Origin: Ornithodoros turicata
Taxonomy: Eukaryota; Arthropoda; Arachnida; Ixodida; Argasidae
Direction: 5' to 3'
Assembly (NCBI RefSeq): GCF_037126465.1
Contig: NW_026999446.1
Location: forward strand, 124,001-188,000
Length of the DNA stretch: 64,000 bases
Of the stretch, positions 1 through 11,560 are shown in pieces. Position 1 is the first letter of the stretch; every line of letters begins with the position of its first letter. Below the pieces are notes generated by a model. That model saw only the letters and a list, made by a program, of their open reading frames with translations. It was not told the DNA's origin and made no database searches. The translations under genes were made by a program, and so were the position numbers.

Positions 1-648
1 CTTTGGTTTGTATTGGCTTTGTTTGTATTTGCTTTGGAATAAGAGACGACGGAAACGAGTTTTCACGTTTTACAATGACACATACGTTGTGAATCTTTGA
101 ACAGACAAAAAGCACAACAGCTTATTAAGATTTCACAAAATGACCTCATACTGATTGATAAAGGGCTTTTTGGAAGGTCGTAGTGAGAACAAAGATCCAA
201 TTCTGCTGATGCCTCGAATGTCACGTCTAATGCGCAGTTTTGAGAGTAGCAGATACAAGATAATGACTACATTGCTCAGGTTCGCGACCATGTCCAACTT
301 GCGATTCAGTGCGTAAACGTTTACATTCTCCTGAACGAAAAAAAAAGCATCTGTAAATTTAAGCTCACGTGTGAATAAGACACATAATTGCTCTCGTATT
401 CTAGTTAACTTACGTTTCACATCATCAAACATATGTGTGTTGACTAACATACGATTTATTTTGCGCAGTACTGCACATCAGTAAAAATGGCAGAAAGGTC
501 CTAAACGGAGAAATCCCATCAGGCCAGCAAGACCTACCGCCGGAGAACTAGGAAGTTATTCGTGTCTGGGCGGCCGTGACGGGAAATGGCAGCGCCCCCT
601 GGTTAGTGCAGGAGGCCTATAGGGGTGAACGATATGTGTCTTATCAAT

Positions 649-740
649 TCAATTCAATTCAGTTTATTGATTTACCACATTGCATGATGCGACAGCAAAG
701 CTAAAAGTTACCGGAAGTAACTTGACAAGGCTCAGCTGCC
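649..740 (-). mobile_element. LINE 3' end fragment, AATTC tail
   Basis: A roughly 92-bp insertion begins with AATTC repeats and ends at a repeated CAAT (45-48 and 41-44 of their lines, i.e. 645-648 and 741-744). Copy C reads straight through at the corresponding point. Copy B carries the same insertion at 34292-34383. The tail repeats imply a 5'-truncated non-LTR retrotransposon on the minus strand; the family is not determined. Confidence 0.55.
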
Positions 741-1451
741 CAATGTTCTTTCCATTCACGAATGTGTTCAAGGCCTTCCACCTACCCGTCCACCCAAATT
801 GCACTCGACTTACAGCACATTGTGCTGCCTGGGTACAGACTCGTCAACAATAATTTTAATCTAGGCCAGCGTGTGGTACAAGATAAGCTAATCTATGTAT
901 TCACTCCAAGCACTCCTAGTGAAGGAGATGAGCTGTTCTCTAGATTCTGAAGTGTAGTAGTTGTGCCACATTGACAGGTTGAGGACGAGGGCCGTTTGCA
1001 CATAGAACAAAACGGTGATGAGAACGAGCCCACGCTGAGTTCGTAATGAAATGAGTAAAGTCTCAGACGATTGCGTAAAAAATTTCGAGAAAATCCTCGC
1101 CTCATGCTCACCATAGGTTCTCTAGCTTCTCAAGTGTAGTAGTTGTGCCTTCTTTATCAGTGCATAGATGGTAAACATGGAACGTTTGAAAGATGAGGCA
1201 AATTGAGGCTTTGTATGTATTTGTCCCTTCTATGTTGTTCCAGCCTCAGAACATCAGTTCCGTCATGAAACGTTTGCTATGTTGACTAATAACTGCCAGG
1301 TGAGCAGTGACGGCACATGCTTTGTAAGGCTTGAGGGGCGAATCAAATAAAGTCTTCTTGTCTGGTACTTCCATGAAGTGCGTCGTACATCCTTCTCTTC
1401 TCAAACTGTAACATCAGGAAAGATAGAAAAATCAATTCATATCATGTGCCA

Positions 1452-1646
1452 TCATAAGCTTTGAAAAGTCACTCCCGCAAAACTTGAATTTTCTTGCGGG
1501 CTACAGTATATCATTTTGGTCTCATAATCGATTAGTACAAAGGTATCGCGAGTCTGTTGGTTGACATCGACTGACACAATAAATAGAATATGCGAGCTCC
1601 GATGGTTGTGCTCCGGCACACAGGAATACACCGAGTGAGAGGCCAA
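1452..1646 (-). CDS. Short ORF conserved in all three repeat copies
   Basis: A 64-codon ORF recurs in copy B (35100-35294) and copy C (on the plus strand, ending near 28690). The start lies just after a poly-T tract. I do not recognise the protein; it has no clear signal peptide or Cys motif. Copies B and C are more alike than A, and A has several amino-acid changes, which argues against strong constraint. It may be a fragment of the ancestral transposon's gene or a chance ORF preserved because the copies are young. No neighbouring ORF extends it convincingly. Confidence 0.25.
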   Translation of the reverse strand: MASHSVYSCVPEHNHRSSHILFIVSVDVNQQTRDTFVLIDYETKMIYCSPQENSSFAGVTFQSL

Positions 1647-2725
1647 CCCCCTGCACAGCCGAATTATATTTCCCGAAAGTTGCTTTTTTTTTTTTTTTCA
1701 AAGATGCTCCGCAACTCCTAAACGGGTGCGGTGAGAATCCTATTTTATCATACTTTTACTATAGTTTTATCATGTTATCATTTAACTCTACTGTCTGATA
1801 CAGGAAGACGGCGGTGTGGAATTTAAACTCTTCAATCTATTTTGTATTTTCCATCCGTGAAGGACTCCTTGACCCCACCCTGATTATTCCAAGGACTGTG
1901 AAAACACCTGAATGATACATATCCAGGATCTTTCAGGACATGACAGCATAACGATCACCAAACGACTCATGGAAACCCGACCATGACGTCACCAGCACGG
2001 ATTCTAAGGTCAGTGAAATGTCAAAAAGGTGTAAGGAAAAAAACAATATTCTATCTGGCGACTTACTTGCCGAAGGATTGTGGGACTTTCGCCAATTACC
2101 TTCTGGAAACTTTTGCCGCCATTTAGGAAGGCTTCGGACAACATTTAATTCGGGGAAATTTATCGTGTCATGATAGTCAGATGAGGGAAAGTCATCCACG
2201 AATGACCGCAGCTCCAACAAAAACTATGCACAGTGACGCAACAAAAATAGTCTAAAACAATTAGTAAAAATTCCGCTCGATTGTCGCAAAGGAGAACGCA
2301 CAGAAGGTAAGTAGAGATGAGTGCAGGAAATGTTCCCGCCTCTCGTTTTAGCTTTCTGTCATCCGCTTTGACCTTGATGCTGGTGGCCCCCAACTGTTTT
2401 GTCACAACGAAAACGCAACAACCTTCAGAGAAGGCAAAACGAGTGAACACCTCCTCCTTTTGGCACATTTTTCGCTTCCTTGCGAAAATGAAGCAAGCGG
2501 GACTAAAGCGTAATTTGTATCCGTTGCGATACTGTGCCTAGTTTTTGTTGGGTATGCGGTTATTCGTGGAGGACATCATACTTTTAAAAAAATGCAAGGT
2601 TCGCCGGGCACTTGTCAAATTCCAATTGAGAAAAATAAATTACTAACTATTAAAAATTGCCTTCCTCAATGATGGCAAACGTTTCCGTAAGGTAATTGCC
2701 GAAAATTCCGTAACCCTCCGACGAG

Positions 2726-3916
2726 CAGGGATGGGCAGTATTTAAATACATTGTATTTAAAATAGTATTTAAAATATAAATACATGTATTTAAAATACGT
2801 ATTTAAATACAGGCAAGAAAAATGTATTTATATTTATATTTAAATGCCATTTTAGGCGTATTTATATTTAAAATACACTTAAATACACATATCTCATCCT
2901 CCCGTATTTGTGGGCTTCTCTCGAGTTCCACATTGTTAGCCTCCAGCGCTAAAGGGTATCTTGGTTAGAGGCTACAGGTCACTCATCCCATGTGTTCGGG
3001 CATTTCCGTCCTTCTAGAAAACAGCACAATGTGCGAATGATGGCATCACCACCCCCGTTGCTTCAGTCTTGGAAGCGGGGAGACCAGGAGAGAAATGAGA
3101 ACACCAATTTGGAAAAAATGTGATTCGTGACCCTCTTGCGTTACTTGACAAAGCCTGGTGTCTAAAGGGAACTCTTCAAATGCAACCTTAGCGGCAATTC
3201 TACTCAGTCATTCACTGGGAACTCAGGACAATGGCTGCAGCGCACCCGACAGTTTTTGACGGGGGGTTTTTCACCGTTGTCGCTGAAGATGGAACGTCGA
3301 TGAACATAAGTAGAGGAGGCAAGCAAGCTGGTGTATACGATTGAACGAAAACGTCTCCTTGAGTCTCAGGAGCAGCGAGAGGGGTACTAGACAGGACGGA
3401 CACGGGACAAGAACCGACGACGACTCAAAACCAGCTAATGAACTCGTTATCGCTTCTTCCACTTTCTCTATGTTGAATAAAGTGTTCATTTGTTCATTTG
3501 CTGGTTTTGAGTCGTCGTCGGTTCTTGTCCCGTGTCCGTCCTGTCTAGTACCCCTCTCGCTGCTCCTGAGACTCAAGGAGACGTTTTCGTTCAATGGAAC
3601 GTTGGTCCACGCAAGATGCTGAAATCATCACACTGCATCACGGAAAAATAAAGAAATATGTGAGCATCGTGTGCAGCAGACATGCATCCACAGGTGGCTC
3701 CATTTGTACACTAATTTAAAAGAATAATGTGCCTGGACGGCTCAAAGTATTTACGAAAGTAGTTACAGTATTTAAATACTGTCTTAATGTATTTATATTT
3801 TGTATTTAATTACTTTCATCATAAAGTATTTATAGGCAGTATTTAAATACATGAAAACATGTAGTATTTTGTATTTATATTTAAATACCCGAAAAGTGTA
3901 TTTATGCCCATCCCTG
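2726..3916. mobile_element. Non-autonomous hAT-like element, private to copy A
   Basis: The element starts CAGGGATGGGCAGTATTTAA and ends with the inverse, TATGCCCATCCCTG. It is flanked by an exact 8-bp duplication, CCGACGAG, at 2718-2725 and 3917-3924. Copy B (about 36365) and copy C (about 27165) show the uninterrupted target with one CCGACGAG. CAGGG termini with 8-bp TSDs are typical of hAT. Subterminal regions are packed with GTATTTAAATAC-type palindromes, and no transposase ORF is visible. A decayed relative lies near 45720-45930. Confidence 0.9.
3340..3595. repeat. Near-perfect inverted repeat inside the hAT element
   Basis: Arms of 104 nt at 3340-3443 and 3492-3595 are reverse complements with one mismatch that I can see, around a 48-nt centre. 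A transcript from either strand would fold into a long hairpin. Both strands therefore show the same spurious ORF reading through the arm. This looks like a foldback insertion or gene-converted palindrome within a larger MITE. Confidence 0.9.
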
Positions 3917-3979
3917 CCGACGAGTACGTCGCTAGATAGAATTTTTTAACACTATAGGTGAAACATCCACAAATGTACC

Positions 3980-4362
3980 CCATTTATTTATTTATTCAGA
4001 GAGCTCTGCAGCGCCGTGAGGCATTACAGCAGAGGAGTGAGGATGTACAATGGTGATGCTACTTGCATCATTCTCAGGAAAAACACACCAATATTGTACA
4101 CTGACTACACACAGTATTACATGGTAGAAACGAAAAAAAAAAAAAAAGAAGAGTAACAACAAAAACAAAGAATCAGTGCATAAGACACCTAATCTTAGCC
4201 ATAAATAATGTATTATTGGCAGCATTAACGGCTTCTTGGGGCAGAGAATTCCACTCTGGGATGGTGGAACAAAAGAAAGATTGCTTTAAAACACTCGTTG
4301 AAAAACGCAATGGTTCAATTTTTTTAGAGTGATCCATCCTGGACGATAATTTATCACATTTT
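3980..4362 (-). mobile_element. LINE C-terminal fragment
   Basis: The minus strand encodes the terminal part of a non-LTR retrotransposon ORF2 with the characteristic TIPEWNSLPQEAVNAA signature, followed by a stop, a 3' UTR and a (TTTA)n-type tail at the low-coordinate end. Copy B has the same piece at about 36430-36800. Copy C lacks it, joining the flanks directly near 27140. It is heavily 5'-truncated. A CR1/L2-like or jockey-like family is plausible; too little remains to decide. Confidence 0.65.
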
Positions 4363-5599
4363 TTTTTCTAAAGACAGTTACGTGTTTCATATAATTCTGT
4401 TTATAGTAAGGGAAGACATGCTGCCCTCCAGTGATGCCACCTTCAGTGACGCCCAATAACGGATCCCCATTTCAAAGCTTTCTGCGAACAAACAGTTATC
4501 ATGCTGACCCGTGACTACCAAAGCCATGTGTTCGTGACGATGAAGCATCCCATTGTGCTGCAAAAATATCACGAGATGGCTTCTTGGAGACAATGAATCA
4601 TATTCCGATTATGTTGGGAGTGAGATTGTCACGTGTTGCAGTTGTGGTCGAGTTGGTTGCACGTGTGCCGGCATGGAAAGATTTATTTCAGTCTACTTGA
4701 ACGCCCCTTATTCGATACATTTGCTCAGTTGAAATTACAGCGTTGTCCGGTCATACTATTTTCGGTCCTTCTTCTAATGCACTGTCGAAACATGTCATAT
4801 TCTTGGAGATACATTAGCATTCATATAAAGTCACGTCGCTGAAAATCACGCTTCTTTAAAGCCAGCCAGGTGGCGATAACAGGGCGATATATCAGTGGTT
4901 CGAGCGGGACATGTGAAGATCAGGCTTTGGTATCGCAATTGCAATGTGCTCCCTGCATACAATAATTGAAAAGTTTTTAAAAAATATGCCCGTTAATGAA
5001 TCCCCTAACTGAGAAGACAGCGATTTCCTAGTAGCAGCCCCGTTGAGTACTCCAATAACAAAAGTAAAAGCTCCTGAATGCAACTCCCTATTTTAGGCAA
5101 ATTTGTTGCAGCTCAAATGAGACACCCTGTATAGTGCCACATTGACAGGTTGAGGATGAGGGCCGTTTGCACATAGAATAAAACGGGGATGAGAACGATC
5201 CTGAAAAGTTCAGAGTTCAGATTTTATTTCTGCGTACAGCCCTCAAATTGGTGGGAAGAGAGAAACCTCCCTGTTAACTGGATGTTCCACTCGTCCGAAA
5301 ACAGCCTTGGTGACACATTTGAAAAGATCCCATCTTGTCGTCAGCGGCATCATGGGAACGCAAATTACAGCTTTCACAATTTGTTTCTTCAGCTTCGTAA
5401 AAATTATCAAGTGGAAAGACTTGTTTCTTAGTGCGCAGCATACTAAAGTTTTTATTCTCTCTCTTGCAGGCTGACGAGGGGAAAGAAAAGGTTCTTGCAA
5501 CAAAGCTCAAAATGACTTGAGAATTCCTCGACTTGAAATTCCGCAACTTAGTAACACACTGTGGCGACTCAAGTGTCAGCACAGTCCAAAGTAGTTTGA

Positions 5600-6112
5600 A
5601 TGTGGACGCATGCGTTTGATAAGCTATTCATGCTCGGAACACGTGTGAAGAAAACTCTATTAATATCTAGGTTGCAAGGCCGAAAGTTTACGGATTGCAA
5701 AATTTATTGTTATTTAACTCGGGAACGTTGGCCTGATTCATCAAAGGCTACGGCCTGTTTTCTAAGGCAGGAAGATGTATCGTATGATGTAGGAAGGGAA
5801 TTGCCTCAGGACGAGAAACGGCGATATTTCAAACAGACTCTTCTTCTGGGCACCGTGCTCATGATTGACATGGTATTTAAAGGCGGCGTTAAAGGTTCAT
5901 GCGAATTGTGGGTCAACAGCCCCGGGGGAAGGAAGGCTTTTACGGCCGAAGTGAATGGCCGCTTTGTAAGAGTGTGGAGGGGATTATGTGAACCCTGGCT
6001 CCAGGCCGGTTACAGAAATGCCAAGTCAACGAACAACGGGACAACAGGCAGGAATGGGCGACCATTCCGAAAGATAAGGAGGTTAGTGGTTACGTGGCAT
6101 AGGTGGGAGTAA
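5600..6112 (+). CDS. Unrecognised 170-codon ORF in the composite repeat
   Basis: An open frame runs from 5600 into the edge of the hAT-like element at 6098, so its end is set by the insertion. In copy B the same frame is split by a LINE insertion at 37972 and a SINE at 38901. I recognise no domain. It has no signal peptide and no conserved Cys/His pattern. It may be chance or a remnant of the element that forms the backbone of the composite repeat. Confidence 0.2.
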   Translation: MWTHAFDKLFMLGTRVKKTLLISRLQGRKFTDCKIYCYLTRERWPDSSKATACFLRQEDVSYDVGRELPQDEKRRYFKQTLLLGTVLMIDMVFKGGVKGSCELWVNSPGGRKAFTAEVNGRFVRVWRGLCEPWLQAGYRNAKSTNNGTTGRNGRPFRKIRRLVVTWHRWE

Positions 6113-6945
6113 CCCGTTACAAAGTAGTGCGTTACCAGTAACGCGTTACATTCGAGTAGTGGAATATGGTAACGCATTACATTTGGGAGCAAAGTGAGGA
6201 GTAACGTAACGTCATTACATTTTTAATAACGAACGCGTAACGCGTTATGCGTTACCGCGTGTTCAAGAACATTGAGTCGTCGTCTAAACTTGAAAGCTTG
6301 ACCAAGAAGGTCACATCTGTCTATTCAACAATGACAAGAAGGTAACATCGACATCCACGAAGAACGCAGAAGGAGAGTTATTGACCTACCCTGGTTGAGA
6401 TGTCACCTTTGTGTACCGCCTCTGTTTCTTACTCCCTCTGGTATTTTTCGGACGAATGGGGCAAAAGCGGCAGAAAAATAGCCTTTACCGTCTGAACAAG
6501 TAACAAGGTACCAAGGGATTGGCTGTTTGGATTTGTACTGTGTGAGATAAAAGGTCACCGTCTCTATCAACCTTGACAAGGAGCATTAGGCGTCCTCTCA
6601 GCCCAACGTGCGAAGCTCACAGATGAAAATTTTGAACATCAACTACTTCTGCGTTGCAATAAACCGTACATGTAAGTTGTGTTTATGCGTGACCCTCGTT
6701 TGTCCCCAACATTGTTTGTATTGACTTGCGGAATGCACTTATGCGACTCAACCACAAATGGTACATACTATAAGGACAACTGGTGAAGTAATGCAAAAGT
6801 AACTGCATTACTTATCAGAAGTAACGGCGATAGTAGCGCGTTACCTACTACCACAACAGCAACCAATAACGTAACGCGTTACTTTTTGAAAAAGTAGCGA
6901 GTAACGGTAGTGCACTAGAAAATAAAAGTAACTTCCCCACTTATG
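6098..6945. mobile_element. Non-autonomous hAT-like element (GTAACGCGTTAC-rich)
   Basis: Termini CATAGGTGGGAGTAAC and GTAACTTCCCCACTTATG are inverted, and an exact 8-bp duplication TTACGTGG lies at 6090-6097 and 6946-6953. The subterminal regions repeat GTAACGCGTTAC-like palindromes. No transposase is visible. The same insertion with the same TSD is present in copy B at 39207-39962, so it predates the A/B duplication; B is about 90 bp shorter through internal deletions. Confidence 0.88.
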
Positions 6946-7014
6946 TTACGTGGGGAAATTCTCAGAGCAAGCCAACTATTTTTTTTGTAACATATATATT
7001 TGTAATACACAGTT

Positions 7015-8097
7015 GTGGCATGCAATGGAGTAGTGGCAGGAGTGTTTACGTGTTCAGCGACTGCTTTGAGGAGTTTGTTTCAGGTGTCGGTTCTGTGTCC
7101 GGTGAGGCGATTGTTCATTTGTTGGCCCGTTTCACCAACGTATTGCATAGAGCAGTCGCCGCATTCAATGCAGTATATGACATTAGAGCTTGTGCATGTG
7201 AATGCGTCGTTAACAGAGTGGGTGTAATTGCTCGCAGTGCTTTTGATGGAGTTAGCGTGTTGAACGTCCATGCATGTGTTGCAGGGGCGTGTTCGATTGT
7301 ACTGGGTGTTCGTTTTTTTTTTCTTCTTGCGTTGGCCAAGGAGTTTGCTAGGGTTTTCCGGCGTCGGTACGTTAGCTGTATTGAATGGGTGAACATACTC
7401 CTGAGTCCGTCATTGCTTTAGAGGAGGGGCTCATGTTTCCTAGAATGACTTTGTTGTTTGGAAGTGCGTTGGAATATCTTGCGATGAAGCTTCTTTGGCT
7501 CGTGTCAGAATCTTTTCGATGTTCCAAAACATCGTTTCAATCCAGTGTGAGTGCCTTGCGATGGAATTCGGTTAGAAGGGAGTCTGGGTAGTCTCTTTGG
7601 GCAAGTGTGCTACAGAGTTCGTCCACCATGACCTACTACTATACTAGAGACCTGGACATCCGCAATGCTCCCAGCACCGGGGTAGTAGTTCTGGCAATCG
7701 CCGCTTGGCTATGGGATTTGGCGCTAGCTCGCACTATCGTTACCACGTGACTTGTCGAAACCGCGGCGATGTATGGTAGGCTGTGTTGGCAACGACCAAG
7801 CAGTATAAGAGAGATAATAGCGCGTGCTTAGCAACAGCCTGTGTATCCCTGCGTAGCAGACTAAAGGCGGTGGCAAGGGTGATTCCCTCTCCCCAATAAT
7901 GCTATGTGGCGCTTGCAGCGGTCACTAACGTAACTAACCCGTGACCCGTCTCTCTCATAGGGGATCGCCAGCTGTCCAGGTGTCTAGTATAGAGTAGGTC
8001 GTGGTTTGAACAAACTCTGCGCAGTCTGACACCGTGCCCATTAGGAATGCCAACCTTACAGTGGCGCGGGCGTGGTGACTGTTCAAGTGACGGTATC
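7015..8097 (-). pseudogene. Penelope-like element: RT C-terminus and GIY-YIG endonuclease
   Basis: Reading the minus strand from 8097 down, and skipping the MITE at 7626-8004, the decayed frame matches the C-terminal half of a Penelope-like retroelement. A post-RT region with IPNGQSVRLRR and RDYPDSLL patterns is followed by a GIY-YIG endonuclease with the core YCIECGDCSMQYVGETGQ near 7080-7150. The GIY-YIG core is intact here, but the frame shifts near 7390. The RT catalytic part is missing from copy A; in copy B a remnant sits beyond the tRNA-like array at 41886-42133. Penelope elements copy by RT with a GIY-YIG nuclease. Confidence 0.8.
7626..8004. mobile_element. MITE with ~30-bp TIRs inside the Penelope fragment
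   Basis: Inverted ends of about 30 bp share the cores GACCTACTACTATACTAGAG and GACCTACTCTATACTAGACA (the latter read on the opposite strand). Copy B lacks the insertion and instead has 20-30 unrelated bases between the same flanks (40637-40660). I see no clear target duplication, and copy A may have lost a few bases on insertion. Superfamily is unknown. Confidence 0.75.
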
Positions 8098-9283
8098 GTT
8101 GTTTGTCACTTGGGATCGAACCCACATCTTCTGGATTACCGGTCCAGGGCTCTACCAACTGAGCTAAGCTAACACGCCTCTCCAGCGACTTTCGGCGTGC
8201 GTCATCTGAAGGGACGACAAACCAGCCACTCACTCTTACTCACCCTCCTATCACTCTTACATTTTTTGCTCACTCATACACACATTCATACGACGGAAAT
8301 CGACGCAAGCGGCACCTGTTGAACAAGAGAGAAACTGATGTTCTGAGGCTTGAACAACATAGAAGGGACACATACAAACAAAGCCTCAAATTGCCTAAGA
8401 AATCAACGATGAAAGACGAAAGTCACTGAAAAGGTTAGCCAGCTGTAGGGATCGAACCCATCAGGCCAGGGCTCTACCAATTGAGCTAAGCTAACACGCC
8501 TCTCCAGCGACTTTCGGGGTGCGTCATCTGAAGAGACGACAAACCAGCCACTCACCCTCACTCACCCTCCTTTCACTCTTACATTTTTTGCTCACTCATA
8601 CGACGGAAATCGACGCAAGCGCCACCTGTTGAACAAGAGAGAAACTGATGTTCTGAGGCTGGAACAACATAGAAGGGACAGATACAAACAAAGCCTCAAA
8701 TTGCCTAAGAAATCAAGGATGAAAGATGAAAGTCACTGAAAAGGTTAGCCAGTTGTAGGGATCGAGCCCACATCTTCTGGATTAGCGGGCCAGGGCTCTA
8801 CCAATTGAGCTAAGCTAACACGCCTCTCCGGCGACTTTCGGGGTGCGTCATCTGAAGGGACGACAAACCAGCCACTCACTCTCACTCACCCTCCTTTCAC
8901 TCTTACATTTTTTTTTCTCACTCATACACACATTCATACGACGGAAATTGACGCAAGCGCCACCTGTTGAACAAGCGAGAAACTGATGTTCTGAGGCTGG
9001 AACAACATAGAAGGGACAGACACAAACAAAGCCTCAAATTGCCTAAGAAATCAAGGATGAAAGATGAAAGTCACTGAAAAGGTTAGCCAGCTGTAGGGAT
9101 CGAGCCCACATCTTCTGGATTAGCGGGCCAGGGCTCTACCAATTGAGCTAAGCTAACACGCCTCTCCAGCGACTTTCGGGGTGCGTCATCTGAAGGGACG
9201 ACAAACCAGCCACTCACTCTCACTCACCCTCCTTTCACTCTTACATTTTTTTGCTCACTCATACACACATTCATACGACGGAC
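8098..9283 (-). repeat. Tandem array of tRNA-Thr-like SINE units (about 4 copies)
   Basis: Units of roughly 320-335 bp repeat with tRNA-like heads near 8113-8175, 8450-8497, 8760-8832 and 9095-9160. On the minus strand each head has a D-arm (GCTCAATTGGTAGAGC), an anticodon arm with loop CCGGTAA (anticodon GGT, Thr) and a T-arm with GGTTCGATCC. The second head is internally deleted. The body contains CACTCA-rich tracts and the sequence around TTGTTCCAGCCTCAGAACAT, which also occurs alone near 1235. This is a tRNA-derived SINE in tandem rather than functional tRNA genes. Confidence 0.85.
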
Positions 9284-10507
9284 TTACTCGATCCTGCAAA
9301 AGCGTATACGAAGAGGGGAGTCAAGTCCTGTATATCCCATAAACAAATACAGAGGAAGCGTGGACCTCCACGCGAAAGCTTGTACAAATTAAACTTAAAC
9401 AAAAATCTTCAGTGTCGGCTTCTGTATTTTGTTTATTGGATCCCTGCAAGGATAAAACGATAGCTCGATTCATACATGACACAACATTGTTCAAATATTT
9501 TTTTTTCTTATTACGTTTTAAAGTCGACAAGTAGGACACCTCGCTATCGTCTGCCTAATGGAAATGGTTGATGTGCCAATCGACTCCTTCCGAAGTGCGA
9601 GGAGACAGTATATACTTAAACTTCAGAGCGCTAAGAGCGTAACCGAAAAAAAACAAAAACAGCTGGAGCCTACAGCTCTGACCTTCGACAACCGATCGAA
9701 AAAAGAAAAATGCACCGGCCCCCGCCACAACATCGTTGCGAATTGCAAGGATATGGCATAGCTAGTATTGAGAAGTAATTATGGACAGGGTGCTAAGGGC
9801 GTGTAACCGACAAAAGGTTTACCGCTTCGAAATTCGACATCCGACGCACCATGGGGGAACATCATGATATTCATTGTAGAGATTTCATTAAACATGCTTG
9901 GACGTGCAGTCGACCAGGCTACCTCTCCCCATTAATCCGTTTTTCTGTACGACACGGATTAACTCTCGAGAAATGATAAGATCACTTTTTCCGTATTCCA
10001 TTAAGATGTTGTTGTGTTAGCGACGCTTTGCATATTATGGCTGAAGGTCACGCTGTTTCCACTCAGACTGTGATATCTCTTCTGCTGATTTGCATGAGTA
10101 CGCGAGCAAGTCGAATAAACGCTCGAAGATACACGATGTTATTGCAATATCAAGCATTTGCATATAAGACAACTCGTTGGATGAAGGTCGTACCTTTTTA
10201 CTCTAGCCGGTGTCGGCTTTGCAACTCGAAGACAGGAAAAAGTAATTACTATGCGATACATGTTGCGACGCAGGAAAAAGAAGAAGAAAAAAAGATGCAG
10301 TATACTGATGACAGCTACCTCCATGCTGACTGCTTTGATTTCTGAACAGAGCGAGCCTGCCCGGGTAAAGCCGTAATTACCTCTCAAGGATAAACGATAA
10401 TATCACTTTCCTCATCACGTCTTTGGGGCGAGACGGTCGACGCTGCACTCTCATAGGCAAACGAAGCGATTTCTATATAAGACGGTTCGTCCGCAACGCT
10501 TTCCGGA
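9284..10507. other. No gene recognised
   Basis: Low-complexity and AT-rich single-copy sequence. ORFs here are short, lack domain signatures and overlap on opposite strands. I see no TIRs or TE coding signatures. Confidence 0.5.
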
Positions 10508-10576
10508 CTGAGCTGGAATGTCAAGTGAATGCCACTTGATTGATTTCAGGTGGATTCACTTGACATTCCAGCTCAG
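10508..10576. repeat. 69-nt near-perfect hairpin
   Basis: Arms 10508-10530 and 10554-10576 are exact 23-nt reverse complements. After a single bulged G the pairing continues for 8 more pairs (10532-10539 with 10546-10553, one G-T wobble), leaving a 6-nt loop TTGATT. Its size matches a pre-miRNA or a tiny foldback element. It sits immediately before the tandemly duplicated secreted-protein locus. Expression cannot be judged from sequence. Confidence 0.85.
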
Positions 10577-11560
10577 GTTTTTCCGTGCGGGTGTTTGACT
10601 GGAAAAGCAGACTAAGGTGAGTACATGCTTTTTTCTTTTCTCTTGTTATAAGTTCTTCCCCTGTGAGCGTGCAAGGTCACAGCCATTTATGGAATGCATG
10701 TACGTGAAAGAAAAAAAGAAAAGAGGTTCATTCCTTCCCACTGCCGACATGTAAATCTTTGTGATTTTAAAGTGCACCTTCTTACATCAACGCAGTAGAT
10801 GAAATGAAAAATAAACGATTGCAAACAGTACAACATTATTTTTTTATTTAGGACATTGCATTGCGTTGTATGTTTTGGAGGACATTGCTAATTTACAAGT
10901 CGGCTTCACCTAACTTCTACGTGCGTTGCGGGAAGTCAACGTTAGGAAATGCTCAGTCTTGCTGGATTGCTTGTTTCTTTGCATTTCAATTCAGCGGAAC
11001 GATGTTTTTTTTAATTGTTTGACTTTGGTTCTTCATAAAACATATTTTCCAGTTCATCATTCTTTGTTGTAACTACTCCGACGAGGTTGAAGGGCCATCT
11101 CACATTTTGGGCTTGTAAGATCGACTTCTTCTAAGCATTTTTAGCTTCTCTCTTTCATTTCATGTTCGGGTAACAACAGAACACTTCACCTGCACGTCAA
11201 TGGCAAACAGGTCAGAAAGAAAGGAATGTGTCTACCTTCATTTGTGAGATGTAGCTAGTCTTCACCCAACTCCTACGTGCATTGGGGGAAAGCCTACTTT
11301 AGGAAATGTTCAGTCTTGCTACTGCATGTTTCTTTGCATTTAAACTTAGCGAAACGGTGTTTTTTTTTTAATCGTTTGATTTTGGTTTGACATAAAACAT
11401 ATTTTCCAGTTCATCTTCCTTCTTTTACTGTAACTACTCCGAGGAGGTTGAAGGGAAGAGTTTGAGATCTTCCTTGACAACAAGGCAAAAATGTGTGCTA
11501 TACAATGGAGAAGAGGTGGAAAACTTTTTTTTTTCAAGTTAATCCACTCGGGATTCCAGA
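10577..11560 (-). pseudogene. Decayed tandem copies of the downstream secreted-protein gene
   Basis: The block at about 10580-11250 aligns by eye with 11580-12180: shared stretches include TGTTTGACT..AGACAGACT, the CAGTCTTGCT and TTTGCATTT stretches, and the segment homologous to the Cys-rich core of the intact gene. The block at 11250-11530 repeats the upstream exon region, including the stretch matching the signal-peptide exon, but with stops and shifts. Two relics plus one intact gene therefore form a tandem array. Neither relic keeps a continuous frame. Confidence 0.65.

Larger units (their letters stand above)
1..9283 (+). repeat. Composite repeat, copy A
   Basis: This stretch recurs as a near-identical direct copy at about 31976-41520 (copy B), and its first ~5.2 kb recurs inverted at about 26150-30070 (copy C). 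The opening bases are the same LINE 3' tail seen at 31950-32000, so the duplicated segment extends left of the window. It is a mosaic of TE fragments with no confident host gene. A and B share several insertions that C lacks: the tail at position 1, a LINE scrap near 649 and a LINE C-terminus near 3980. A and B are thus a later duplication and C an older relative. The hAT element at 2726 and the MITE at 7626 are private to A. Confidence 0.9.

Noticed and set aside
3271..3622. Real gene in the hAT element, since the same protein is read on both strands
   Set aside because: The identical reading arises from the inverted repeat arms and is not evidence of coding.
8098..9283. CRISPR-like array
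   Set aside because: Units are ~325 bp of nearly identical sequence with no short repeat/unique spacer pattern; eukaryotic SINE tandem instead.
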